Assembly: GCA_002726235.1 (NCBI GenBank)
Contig: PBSN01000021.1
Location: forward strand, 1 to 18,712
DNA: 18,712 nucleotides
Reading direction: 5' to 3'
Source: Nitrospiraceae bacterium
GTDB lineage: Bacteria; Nitrospirota; Nitrospiria; Nitrospirales; UBA2166
This document shows positions 7,241 to 14,198 of the stretch, one piece after another. Each line of letters begins with the position of its first letter. The stretch's first letter is position 1. The notes beneath the pieces were generated by a model. The model was not told the origin of the DNA. It worked only from the letters and a program-made list of their open reading frames with translations, and searched no databases. Both the position numbers and the translations under genes were made by a program.

Positions 7241-8341
7241 ATGGTTCCATACTCGTATTTAGACCGTCAGTTCGCGGATGTTGAACAGTACCTTGCCGCG
7301 ATTCGACAGGTCGTGGAAGCTGGCGACTTTACCCTTGGCCAGCCTGTCAGAGAGTTCGAGGAACGCTTTGCGACACTCTGTGGGCTTCCTCATGCGGTTG
7401 GGGTGGGGTCTGGAACAGATGCGATCATCATGTCATTGGAGATGCTTGGAATTGGCAAGGGAGATGAGGTAATTACCGCACCGAATACGTTTATAGCCAC
7501 TGTCGGTGCGATTGTAGCGACTGGCGCTCGCCCGGTGTTTGTAGACATTGATCAAGAATTCAATATCCGAGTTGATGCGATTGAGGCAGCTCTTACCCCT
7601 CGCACGAAGGCAATCGTGCCGGTGCACTGGGGCGGGACACCTGCTGACATGTTCGCGATTATGGATATTGCAACGCACCATCACCTGGCTGTGGTTGAGG
7701 ATGCTGCGCAAGCTATTCTGGCGAGTATCAATGAGAAACCAGTGGGGTCATGGGGGGATGCTGTGGCGTTTAGCCTTCATCCGCTCAAGAATCTTAATGT
7801 CTGGGGAGATGGCGGCGTGATTATGACGCAGTCTGCCGAGTTCGCTGAGAAATTGCGATTACACCGAAACCATGGCTTAACCACGCGAGATGACGTCGAG
7901 GTGTTCGGACGTAATTCTCGCTTAGACTCCGTTCAGGCGGCTGTTGGGAACGTACTCATTGAGCAAACTGAAGCCATTACGCGGCAGCGGATTCGCAATG
8001 CCGGCCGATATGATGCTGCATTTGCACAGATTTCAGACTGTATTGAGTTGCCACCGCGTCGGGCACACGTGAAACAGGTCTATCACCTCTATTTAATGAT
8101 GGTGGAAAAACGAGATGAGCTTTTGCGAGCGCTCAACGAGGATGGTATTGAGGCAAAGGTTCATTATCCTATCCCTCTTCATCTTCAGAAGGCAGCAGCA
8201 GCATTGGGGTACAAGGCCGGGGACTTTCCAGCCTGCGAAAGATATTGCAGCAAGGTCCTGACGCTACCAGTTCATCAACATTTGACCGAGGATGAAATCG
8301 ATCACGTGATCAATGCAGTTGTCCGTTTCTACCGCGGATGA
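7241..8341 (+). CDS. DegT/DnrJ/EryC1-family sugar aminotransferase (second of pair)
   Basis: Also 366 residues and clearly a paralogue of the preceding gene, sharing M-V-P-Y, the S-L-H-P-L-K-x-L-N lysine motif (K183), V-E-D154, G-S-G-T-D-A (57-62 region) and H-Y-P-x-P-x-H-L-Q near the C terminus. It would be a PLP-dependent sugar aminotransferase. It differs at the active-site entrance: H-W-G-G-T-P here against H-M-T-G-R-P in the first copy, which suggests a different keto-sugar substrate. ATG 7241 follows a GAAGGGAAGGG box; an upstream TTG at 7238 adds only one residue. The gap from the first copy is 24 nt, and its TGA overlaps the next ATG by 4 nt (ATGA). A pair of such enzymes fits a diamino sugar or two separate amino sugars. 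Confidence 0.92.
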   Translation: MVPYSYLDRQFADVEQYLAAIRQVVEAGDFTLGQPVREFEERFATLCGLPHAVGVGSGTDAIIMSLEMLGIGKGDEVITAPNTFIATVGAIVATGARPVFVDIDQEFNIRVDAIEAALTPRTKAIVPVHWGGTPADMFAIMDIATHHHLAVVEDAAQAILASINEKPVGSWGDAVAFSLHPLKNLNVWGDGGVIMTQSAEFAEKLRLHRNHGLTTRDDVEVFGRNSRLDSVQAAVGNVLIEQTEAITRQRIRNAGRYDAAFAQISDCIELPPRRAHVKQVYHLYLMMVEKRDELLRALNEDGIEAKVHYPIPLHLQKAAAALGYKAGDFPACERYCSKVLTLPVHQHLTEDEIDHVINAVVRFYRG

Positions 8342-9357
8342 ATGTTCAGGTTGGTGCTGTGGGTTCTGGACACAAATATGTGGTGGTCGGTAGCAATTCG
8401 TTTTCGGGAAGCGATTTTATTGATCTCTTGCTGGAAAATCCAAAAAATAAGATCATCGGGATCAGTCGATCTCCAGAAAAGGCTCCAGTTTTTCTTCCAT
8501 ATAAACGGATGGACACTAAGCAATTTTGTTTTGCCCAAATCGATCTGAATCAGGACATGCCTCAGCTGCTTGATCTGCTTGATCTCGAGCAGCCAGACTA
8601 CGTGGTAAACTTTGCGGCATTGTTGGAGCCTGGTTATAGCTGGAAAAACCCCGAACAGTGGTTTTACACGAATGCCGTGAGTCTCGTACGGCTTACCGAT
8701 CATTTGAAAACAGCAGACTATCTTAAGCGGTATGTCCATATCTCAACCCCGGAGGTCTACGGGAGTTGTCAGGGGTATATAACGGAAGATGCACCGCTTA
8801 ATCCGAGTACACCGTATGCGGTGTCGAAAGCAGCGGGCGATCTCTTCCTGTTTACGCTTGTCAAGAGCTTCAAGTTCCCAATGGTGATGATTCGTGCGAC
8901 TAATGTTTATGGTGCTTACCAACAGCTCTATCGCATCATTCCCCGTACGGTGATGTATCTCAAGCTTGGTCGAAAAATCGAACTCCATGGTGGAGGAGCG
9001 GCAATCAAGTCGTATATCCACATTCGCGATGTTTCTCGTGGGGAGCTGACAGCGTTGCAGAAAGGAAAGAATGGGGCAATCTACCATCTTTCGCCGGATG
9101 AAAGTATAAGTATTCGCGAGCTTGTCCGCATGATTTGTAAGCGCATGAATTATGTTTTTCAGGATGTGACAATCGATGTGGCGGAGAGGGTTGGTCAGGA
9201 TGCCGCGTATACGATTGATTCTAGTCGCGCGAGGCAAGAGCTTGGATGGATTCCGCAGATTAGTCTCCAGCGTGGAGTCGATGAGGTTATCGAGTGGGTG
9301 GAACAACACTGGGATGATATTCGTCATCGGCCTCTCGAATATGAGCATTGGTTTTAA
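8338..9357 (+). CDS. Extended SDR, nucleotide-sugar 4,6-dehydratase-like
   Basis: A 339-residue extended SDR whose overall layout recalls dTDP-glucose or GDP-mannose 4,6-dehydratases. The nucleotide-binding loop is divergent: G18-S-N-S-F-S-G24 in place of GxxGxxG. The catalytic pair is Y160-A-V-S-K164. The acid/base region reads S136-T-P-E139-V-Y-G; RmlB-type dehydratases have Thr-Asp-Glu here, so the aspartate that protonates the leaving hydroxyl is replaced by proline. I therefore doubt a simple 4,6-dehydratase role and prefer an epimerase or reductase. The start ATG overlaps the aminotransferase stop, and its TAA shares one base with the next ATG, so expression is tightly coupled to both neighbours. 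Confidence 0.85.
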   Translation: MNVQVGAVGSGHKYVVVGSNSFSGSDFIDLLLENPKNKIIGISRSPEKAPVFLPYKRMDTKQFCFAQIDLNQDMPQLLDLLDLEQPDYVVNFAALLEPGYSWKNPEQWFYTNAVSLVRLTDHLKTADYLKRYVHISTPEVYGSCQGYITEDAPLNPSTPYAVSKAAGDLFLFTLVKSFKFPMVMIRATNVYGAYQQLYRIIPRTVMYLKLGRKIELHGGGAAIKSYIHIRDVSRGELTALQKGKNGAIYHLSPDESISIRELVRMICKRMNYVFQDVTIDVAERVGQDAAYTIDSSRARQELGWIPQISLQRGVDEVIEWVEQHWDDIRHRPLEYEHWF

Positions 9358-10262
9358 TGACTCGAGGGGATCATCGGCCGTGCGATGCTCGTGTTGTTGT
9401 GCTTGGACACAGCGGGTTTCTCGGAGCAGAAATTCTCTTGAGGCTGAGGCAGGCTGATGTTAACGCGGAAGGCATCTCATCGGCGCAGTGCGATCTTTTG
9501 GATATGGAGCAGGTTGCAGAATATTTTTCTGGAGTGACGGGTCGTTTTCAGGTGGTATTTTGTGCCGCGCGAACACGGCAGCGGGGGCAGTCCTTTGATT
9601 CCATGACTCAAAACATCAGAATGATTCAGAACTTTCTTCATGCTGTTCCGCGGCAGCAACTTGATTCGGTGGTGTACCTGAGTTCAGTTGATGTGTATGG
9701 GTCTCACCCGAAGTTGCCTATATCAGAGAATTCGCCATCAAGACCTCATAATTCATACGGGATATCAAAGCTTTGCGGGGAATACCTATTGGCGCTTCCA
9801 GGGCTAGAATCCTGTCCGGCTGCAATTTTGCGTTTGCCGGGAGTGTATGGGTCTGGAGATCAGGCACTCAGTGTTGTGGGGCGGTTGTTCCAGCAAATGT
9901 GCCGGGATGGGAGAGTCAAAATTGTCGGCGATGGACGCGTTCGTCGTGATTTCTTGGAGGTGGGTGATCTTTGTTCGGTTGTGCGCCGGGTTCTCGAGCA
10001 GCCGTTCACTGGAACTCTCAACATTGTCACTGGGCAGAGCATCACAGTTATTGAGTTGGTCCACATGCTTTCTGCTGCTACAAGGCTGTCGCCGGCCATC
10101 GAGTTCGTCGATGCCGATTCTCAACAGGTTGGTGATCTGATCTTCGATGCCACCGCGATGCGCAGCCGGTTCCCTGATCTTCAGTTGATGCCGGTGCAAC
10201 ACGGCATTGCAAAATATATTTCGACATCGACTCTCATGGAGGACATGGACCGTCATGGCTGA
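9357..10262 (+). CDS. NAD-dependent epimerase/reductase (short extended SDR)
   Basis: A 301-residue SDR, shorter than the other epimerases here. The glycine motif is G17-H-S-G20-F-L-G23 and the active site S-S-V-D-V-Y-G (109-115) with Y134-G-I-S-K138. A G-D-G-R-V-R-R-D-F block follows in the second half. ATG 9357 overlaps the previous stop by one base (TAATG); a TTG nine bases upstream would add three residues and is less likely. The C terminus overlaps the methyltransferase start by 8 nt. Size and motifs fit a 4-ketoreductase or epimerase that finishes a deoxy- or aminosugar, but the exact step is unknown. Confidence 0.85.
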   Translation: MTRGDHRPCDARVVVLGHSGFLGAEILLRLRQADVNAEGISSAQCDLLDMEQVAEYFSGVTGRFQVVFCAARTRQRGQSFDSMTQNIRMIQNFLHAVPRQQLDSVVYLSSVDVYGSHPKLPISENSPSRPHNSYGISKLCGEYLLALPGLESCPAAILRLPGVYGSGDQALSVVGRLFQQMCRDGRVKIVGDGRVRRDFLEVGDLCSVVRRVLEQPFTGTLNIVTGQSITVIELVHMLSAATRLSPAIEFVDADSQQVGDLIFDATAMRSRFPDLQLMPVQHGIAKYISTSTLMEDMDRHG

Positions 10263-10914
10263 AATTAATTTAATGGATTGCTATCCTCGGTCCACGCGAC
10301 CCATTGAGGAACGTGTGGCAAAAACCACCGATAATGATCGGGCGATTGCGAGGCAATTTGGAAAGGAATTTTTTGATGGGGATCGTCTCCATGGGTATGG
10401 TGGTTATTCCTATCATCCTCGATTCTGGGAGGCGACCGTTCGGCGATTTCGCGACTATTACCGGCTCCATGACAATGCCCATGTGCTTGATGTTGGATGT
10501 GGGAAGGGCTTCATGCTACATGATTTTAAAGCGTTGATGCCAGATCTCACGGTCGCCGGGGTCGACATTTCTGAATACGCAATTGAACAGGCCATTGACG
10601 ATATGCGTTCATTCGTCAGTGTGGGAAACGCGAAGGAATTGCCGTATGAGGACAAGTCATTTGATTTGGTGATTTCGATCAACACTGTACACAATTTACC
10701 GTTGGAGGAATGTAAGCAAGCGATACGCGAAATCCAGCGCGTGAGCAAGGCTCACGCGTTCATCGTTGTTGACGCGTGGCGTAGTGACGACGAACGTAGA
10801 CGCATGCTTATGTGGAATTTGACTGCCCTGACTTATATGCACGTTGACGACTGGGAAAAGCTTTTTATTGAGGTTGGCTATACTGGAGACTCCTACTGGT
10901 TTATCGCCGAATGA
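10255..10914 (+). CDS. Class I SAM-dependent methyltransferase
   Basis: A 219-residue class I methyltransferase. Motif I is V77-L-D-V-G-C-G-K-G85, followed by the acidic D104 at the end of strand 2 that binds the ribose of S-adenosylmethionine, and by F-D-L-V-I-S (136-141) at motif IV. An N-terminal extension of about 70 residues with G-Y-G-G-Y-S-Y-H-P-R-F-W precedes the fold and probably contributes to substrate recognition. ATG 10255 is preferred over the longer TTG start at 10207; a GGAGG box lies 12 nt upstream, a little far. It overlaps the SDR gene by 8 nt. The context suggests O-, N- or C-methylation of the sugar made by the neighbouring genes. Confidence 0.85.
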   Translation: MAEINLMDCYPRSTRPIEERVAKTTDNDRAIARQFGKEFFDGDRLHGYGGYSYHPRFWEATVRRFRDYYRLHDNAHVLDVGCGKGFMLHDFKALMPDLTVAGVDISEYAIEQAIDDMRSFVSVGNAKELPYEDKSFDLVISINTVHNLPLEECKQAIREIQRVSKAHAFIVVDAWRSDDERRRMLMWNLTALTYMHVDDWEKLFIEVGYTGDSYWFIAE

Positions 10915-10930
10915 TCCGTGTAGGTCTTGT

Positions 10931-11962
10931 ATGAAGGCAGCAGTGTTACGAAAAATTGGATACCCGTTGAGTATTGAAGAGGTGGCTTTGCCATGTTTGG
11001 GGTCAGGGCAGGTTCTTGTCAGGATGCAGTTAGCGGGAGTCTGTCATACACAAAAACTTGAGATTTCGGGGAGCCGAGGCCCTGATCGGTTCCTTCCTCA
11101 TCTCTTAGGGCATGAGGGAGTTGGCGTGGTTGATGGTATCGGTCCCGGCGTAACGAAAGCAGTTGTTGGCGATCAAGTCGTTCTTTCTTGGATTCGGGGA
11201 AAAGGCATGACGATTGCACCGGTCCAATATACGTCAAGTCAGGGTGCGGTGAATGCAGGACCTATTGCTACGTTCTGTGAAAAAGCGGTGGTGTCCGAAC
11301 AATGTGTCACTCGTGTCCATCCTGCTGTTCCTCCTGAAGATGCTGTTCTTGCTGGATGCGCGATTCCAACGGGCGCTGGAACAGTGTGGAATGCTATGCC
11401 TGGGAGTTCACAGAACACGGTGGGCATTATTGGGGCTGGTGGTGTAGGACTTTCCGCGGTTTGTGGGGCTCTATATGCTGGGTGGGGTCGAATTATCGTT
11501 ATCGACCTTCACGATTCAAGATTAACGAGGGCATTGGCGTTGGGTGCGGGTCACACTATCAATGCTGGAACTGAGGATGTTGAAGAAACCGTGCTCAGAA
11601 TCACCCAGGGTGTCGGGTGTGATTTGGTAGTGGAGTGTGCTGGGGCAGTCGAGGCCATGGAAGTGGCAGTTCGCATCGCGAAGCCAAAGGGTGGCAAAGT
11701 TGTTATCGCGGGCAATGTTGAAGTTGGAACAAAATTCAGTCTTGATCCTTTCGATTTGATTAAAGGGCGATGGGTTGGTGGAAGTTGGGGGGGAGGTATT
11801 ACTCCAGAGGAAGATATTCCACAAATTGTCAGATTGGTTGAAACCGGGAAACTGAATGGTCATTTACTCCTTGGACGTCGATATCCTCTTGATGCTGTCA
11901 ATGAGGCTATTGCTTCGCTGTCGGGTGAAGATCCTGGGCGTCCAGTGATCGCATTTGCGTGA
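10931..11962 (+). CDS. Zinc-type alcohol dehydrogenase (MDR family)
   Basis: A 343-residue medium-chain dehydrogenase. Catalytic zinc ligands are visible: C38 in G-V-C-H-T, H61-E62 in G-H-E, and C143 in A-G-C-A-I-P-T-G. The coenzyme loop is G168-A-G-G-V-G173 and D192 ends the next strand, which favours NAD over NADP. The four-cysteine lobe for the structural zinc is missing: between about 85 and 120 there is only one cysteine. ATG 10931 gives the family N terminus; the longer in-frame start at 10844 would run through the methyltransferase gene. It begins 16 nt after that gene. The likely role is oxidation or reduction of a hydroxyl/carbonyl on a sugar or side chain, possibly the group added by the E1-like pair. 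Confidence 0.88.
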   Translation: MKAAVLRKIGYPLSIEEVALPCLGSGQVLVRMQLAGVCHTQKLEISGSRGPDRFLPHLLGHEGVGVVDGIGPGVTKAVVGDQVVLSWIRGKGMTIAPVQYTSSQGAVNAGPIATFCEKAVVSEQCVTRVHPAVPPEDAVLAGCAIPTGAGTVWNAMPGSSQNTVGIIGAGGVGLSAVCGALYAGWGRIIVIDLHDSRLTRALALGAGHTINAGTEDVEETVLRITQGVGCDLVVECAGAVEAMEVAVRIAKPKGGKVVIAGNVEVGTKFSLDPFDLIKGRWVGGSWGGGITPEEDIPQIVRLVETGKLNGHLLLGRRYPLDAVNEAIASLSGEDPGRPVIAFA

Positions 11963-11980
11963 GACCAGTACGAATAAGGC

Positions 11981-12511
11981 ATGTTTGAAATTTTTTCATA
12001 CGTTGCCATGACCTTCTGTGGTGCTGTGCTACTTCATCGGGGGCTTCTTTCTATCAGGAGTTGCTTTCAGATACCCGAGCAGTCAAAACTGATTCTGAGT
12101 GTGCCGTTTATCGTTGGGATTGGTTTTCTTTGGTACTTGCTTGAACTCCGCTTTACGGAAGTTTCCTATGCGTGGCCACTGACTATAACGTTGGGTGCTA
12201 TCGCATTGTATCTGGCTGGGATCATAGTTTACGTTGAATTTCGGGCTTTGTTGTCTCGCGGGTATTCGCTCCGTATCGTGATTGATCTTCTTGAGCGTGA
12301 TGGATGCTTAGGTATCCAGCAATTGAAGGGAAGTTATGGGGGTGGGCTGAGTCTATCTGGCTTAATCGTGAAGCGCCTCAAGTCGCTTGCAGATCTTGGA
12401 TTTTTACAGTTTGATGGGCGGAAAGTCGGGCCACTTACTCCTATCGGTCGAGCTTGTGCGACGATTGCCGTTTTTGCACGAAGCCTTCTTCGGTTGGAGA
12501 GGGTTGGGTAG
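11981..12511 (+). CDS. Membrane protein with three helices and winged-helix-like tail (A)
   Basis: I do not recognise this 176-residue protein. Three hydrophobic segments are visible at about 4-24, 38-56 and 64-86. The remaining 90 residues are soluble and look like a winged helix: a helix near 95-107, a second element ending about 120, a basic helix near 126-140 (V-K-R-L-K-S-L-A-D-L-G-F), then a short strand pair around 142-152 and L-T-P-I-G-R leading to a last helix. L-T-x-x-G-R at this spot is common in winged-helix repressors of the PadR/MarR kind. It starts 18 nt after the dehydrogenase and is followed 9 nt later by a second protein of the same plan. It could be a membrane-bound regulator or a scaffold for the lipid-sugar enzymes downstream. 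Confidence 0.7.
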   Translation: MFEIFSYVAMTFCGAVLLHRGLLSIRSCFQIPEQSKLILSVPFIVGIGFLWYLLELRFTEVSYAWPLTITLGAIALYLAGIIVYVEFRALLSRGYSLRIVIDLLERDGCLGIQQLKGSYGGGLSLSGLIVKRLKSLADLGFLQFDGRKVGPLTPIGRACATIAVFARSLLRLERVG

Positions 12512-12520
12512 TTTCAGGGT

Positions 12521-13018
12521 TTGATTTGGCCTGTTCTGATGTCGGCCGGGATTGGCGCGGCGACTTTTGTAGGGTTGCACGTCTTATGGTGGAGATGTTC
12601 GGCTTCAAATAATCCACGGATTGGGCTCCTATTTGTCTTGGCGATTATTGGGGTTGCCGTTTCCTTTACCGTCGGCATTCTCGTCTGCGAGATTGTTGAC
12701 GAAGCACGGTGGGCGCTTCTGTGGATTGACGTCCTGCTCGTTGTTCTTTACTTCTTCCTTTATGCCGGTATTGTGCGGTCGGTTTCACTGACTCTCCTAA
12801 CGCATCTGCGTCAGGGCGGGCATCAATCGCTTGAGCTACAGTCCATCATTGATGAGTACTCTACCTCGTCGCGCTTTGAAGATCGGATTCGACTCATGCA
12901 TGAAAGTGGCTTTGTTAAAGTCTCGGGAGAATTTGTCATTCTCACCAAAAAAGGGCGTTTGCTCGCTCAAAGCGCAAAGGGAATGAGTCGCCTTTTAGGG
13001 ACAGTGTTGGAGGGATAG
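12521..13018 (+). CDS. Membrane protein with three helices and winged-helix-like tail (B)
   Basis: A 165-residue protein of unknown function with the same architecture as its upstream neighbour. Hydrophobic segments lie at about 4-24, 34-58 and 66-88, and a soluble C-terminal domain follows with R-F-E-D-R-I-R-L-M-H-E-S-G-F (118-131), a short hairpin V-K-V-S-G-E-F-V-I and L-T-K-K-G-R-L-L-A. The alignment of E-S-G-F...L-T-K-K-G-R with D-L-G-F...L-T-P-I-G-R of the first protein suggests distant paralogy, though overall identity is low. The start is uncertain: TTG 12521 has an AGGG too close to it, and ATG 12539 removes six residues but has no visible ribosome binding site. The pair is intact and sits directly before the glycosyltransferase. 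Confidence 0.65.
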   Translation: MIWPVLMSAGIGAATFVGLHVLWWRCSASNNPRIGLLFVLAIIGVAVSFTVGILVCEIVDEARWALLWIDVLLVVLYFFLYAGIVRSVSLTLLTHLRQGGHQSLELQSIIDEYSTSSRFEDRIRLMHESGFVKVSGEFVILTKKGRLLAQSAKGMSRLLGTVLEG

Positions 13019-13037
13019 GGCTATACGTGAGGCAACG

Positions 13038-13766
13038 TTGAGTGCATCTATCAGCTTTTTCGTGCCTTGCTTGAATGAGGAGGGAAACGTCGGCCGAAGC
13101 ATCGACACGATCGTCGAGGTGATGAGCCAGTTGAGGAATCCCTATGAGATTCTGATTGTCGATGACGCTTCGCATGACGGGACGGTTGCTGAAGTCTTAC
13201 ACAGTTGCAGGCGGTATCCGGGGACACGGATAGAAATTATCCGTAACCGATTTTGCCGTGGGCTTGGGCGGAACTATTTCATCGCGGCCCATCGGGCTAC
13301 GAATGAATACTTCATGCTCGTCAATGGGGATGCTGCTGAGCCGATGGAATCAATTCGAGAAATTCTGGCACATGTGGGAGAGGCGGATGCGATTGTCCCC
13401 TACTTTGGGATCAATGAAACACGAACGATCCCTCGAAAAATCTTGAGCGCGACATTCACACACTTTGTCAATTTGCTTAGTGGGCATCGTCTTAAATACT
13501 ACAATGGGCCTGTGTTGCATAAAACCGAAAATGTTTGGATGTGGTTTTCAGAAACTGCAGGGTTTGGCTACCAGGCAGAGCTGCTTTGTCGGCTACTCGA
13601 TGAAGGTATTTCTGTGAGAGAGGTGCAAATTTCGAACAGCGATCGAGAAAGTGGCTTCTCTAAAGCTTTCACCATCAGGAACCTTCTTTCCGTGGCCAAT
13701 ACACTGTTGCACATTTTTTTGCGGCGCCTTGAAGGGGTTGCATTTCGTTACCTGAAACCATCATAA
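13038..13766 (+). CDS. Family 2 glycosyltransferase (polyprenyl-phosphate-sugar synthase type)
   Basis: A 242-residue GT-A glycosyltransferase of family 2. V-P-C-L-N-E-E-G-N-V (9-18) and V-D-D-A-S-H-D-G-T (41-49) match the dolichyl-phosphate mannose synthase branch. The metal-binding site, usually D-A-D or D-x-D, reads V-N-G-D99 followed by A-A-E-P, so the first aspartate is replaced. There are no obvious C-terminal membrane helices; the tail is amphipathic and could bind the membrane surface. TTG 13038 is favoured by GAGG five bases upstream. The branch transfers a sugar from a nucleotide to polyprenyl phosphate on the inner face of the membrane. The SMR transporter and DprE1-like oxidase downstream support a lipid-phosphate-sugar product. 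Confidence 0.85.
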   Translation: MSASISFFVPCLNEEGNVGRSIDTIVEVMSQLRNPYEILIVDDASHDGTVAEVLHSCRRYPGTRIEIIRNRFCRGLGRNYFIAAHRATNEYFMLVNGDAAEPMESIREILAHVGEADAIVPYFGINETRTIPRKILSATFTHFVNLLSGHRLKYYNGPVLHKTENVWMWFSETAGFGYQAELLCRLLDEGISVREVQISNSDRESGFSKAFTIRNLLSVANTLLHIFLRRLEGVAFRYLKPS

Positions 13767-13814
13767 GCGTAACCATTTGGTTGCCAATAAGCTGATGCAA
13801 GGAGATTTAATCCC

Positions 13815-14198
13815 ATGATGAAGACTCTTTTTCTAGTGGCAATAGCGATAGGCATGAGCGTGATTGGCCAATTGTGCTTAAAGGTAGGAATGACACAGGT
13901 CGGGCGTGTGGGCATGGAGCAGCTCATGTTCCCGGTGGAGGTGATTTTCAAGGTAGTGACAACGCCACTTATTGTGCTGGCTGTGCTGGTGTATATCATC
14001 GATTTTGGAATTTGGTTGATTGTACTCTCCAGGGCCAATTTGAGCTTTGTCTACCCGCTTTTGTCGGCCACATACATATTGGTGCCTTTGGCGGCTTACT
14101 TTCTCTTGTCGGAGTCAATTAATCCACAGCAGTGGGCAGGGATATTTGTTATCACAGTTGGAGTATTACTGGTCGCGGGATCTCGGGTACACGTGTGA
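13815..14198 (+). CDS. Small four-helix SMR/EamA-type transporter (ArnE/F-like flippase candidate)
   Basis: A 127-residue membrane protein with four hydrophobic segments at about 3-21, 50-71, 77-98 and 105-123, the size and plan of the small multidrug resistance family. I-G-Q-L-C-L-K-V-G-M (17-26) resembles the first-helix end of ArnE/ArnF-type lipid-sugar flippase subunits more than EmrE, and the essential EmrE glutamate is not present in helix 1. A strong AAGGAG box precedes ATG 13815. The gene starts 48 nt after the glycosyltransferase and ends in a 4-nt GTGA overlap with the oxidase. I infer that it moves the polyprenyl-phosphate-linked sugar to the periplasmic face, probably as a homodimer since no partner SMR gene is visible. 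Confidence 0.8.
   Translation: MMKTLFLVAIAIGMSVIGQLCLKVGMTQVGRVGMEQLMFPVEVIFKVVTTPLIVLAVLVYIIDFGIWLIVLSRANLSFVYPLLSATYILVPLAAYFLLSESINPQQWAGIFVITVGVLLVAGSRVHV

Noticed and set aside
6699-7250. 183-codon open frame on the minus strand
   Set aside because: Antisense to the first aminotransferase and without family features.
8743-9348. 201-codon open frame on the minus strand
   Set aside because: It lies entirely opposite the SDR gene at 8338-9357, whose motifs are clear; the minus-strand translation has no recognisable domain.
14132-14194. Longer start for the FAD oxidase
   Set aside because: It would overlap most of the last transporter helix; GTG 14195 gives a normal stop-start overlap.
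13815-14198. EmrE-type drug efflux pump
   Set aside because: The essential first-helix glutamate is missing and the neighbours make lipid-linked sugars, favouring an ArnE/F-like role.
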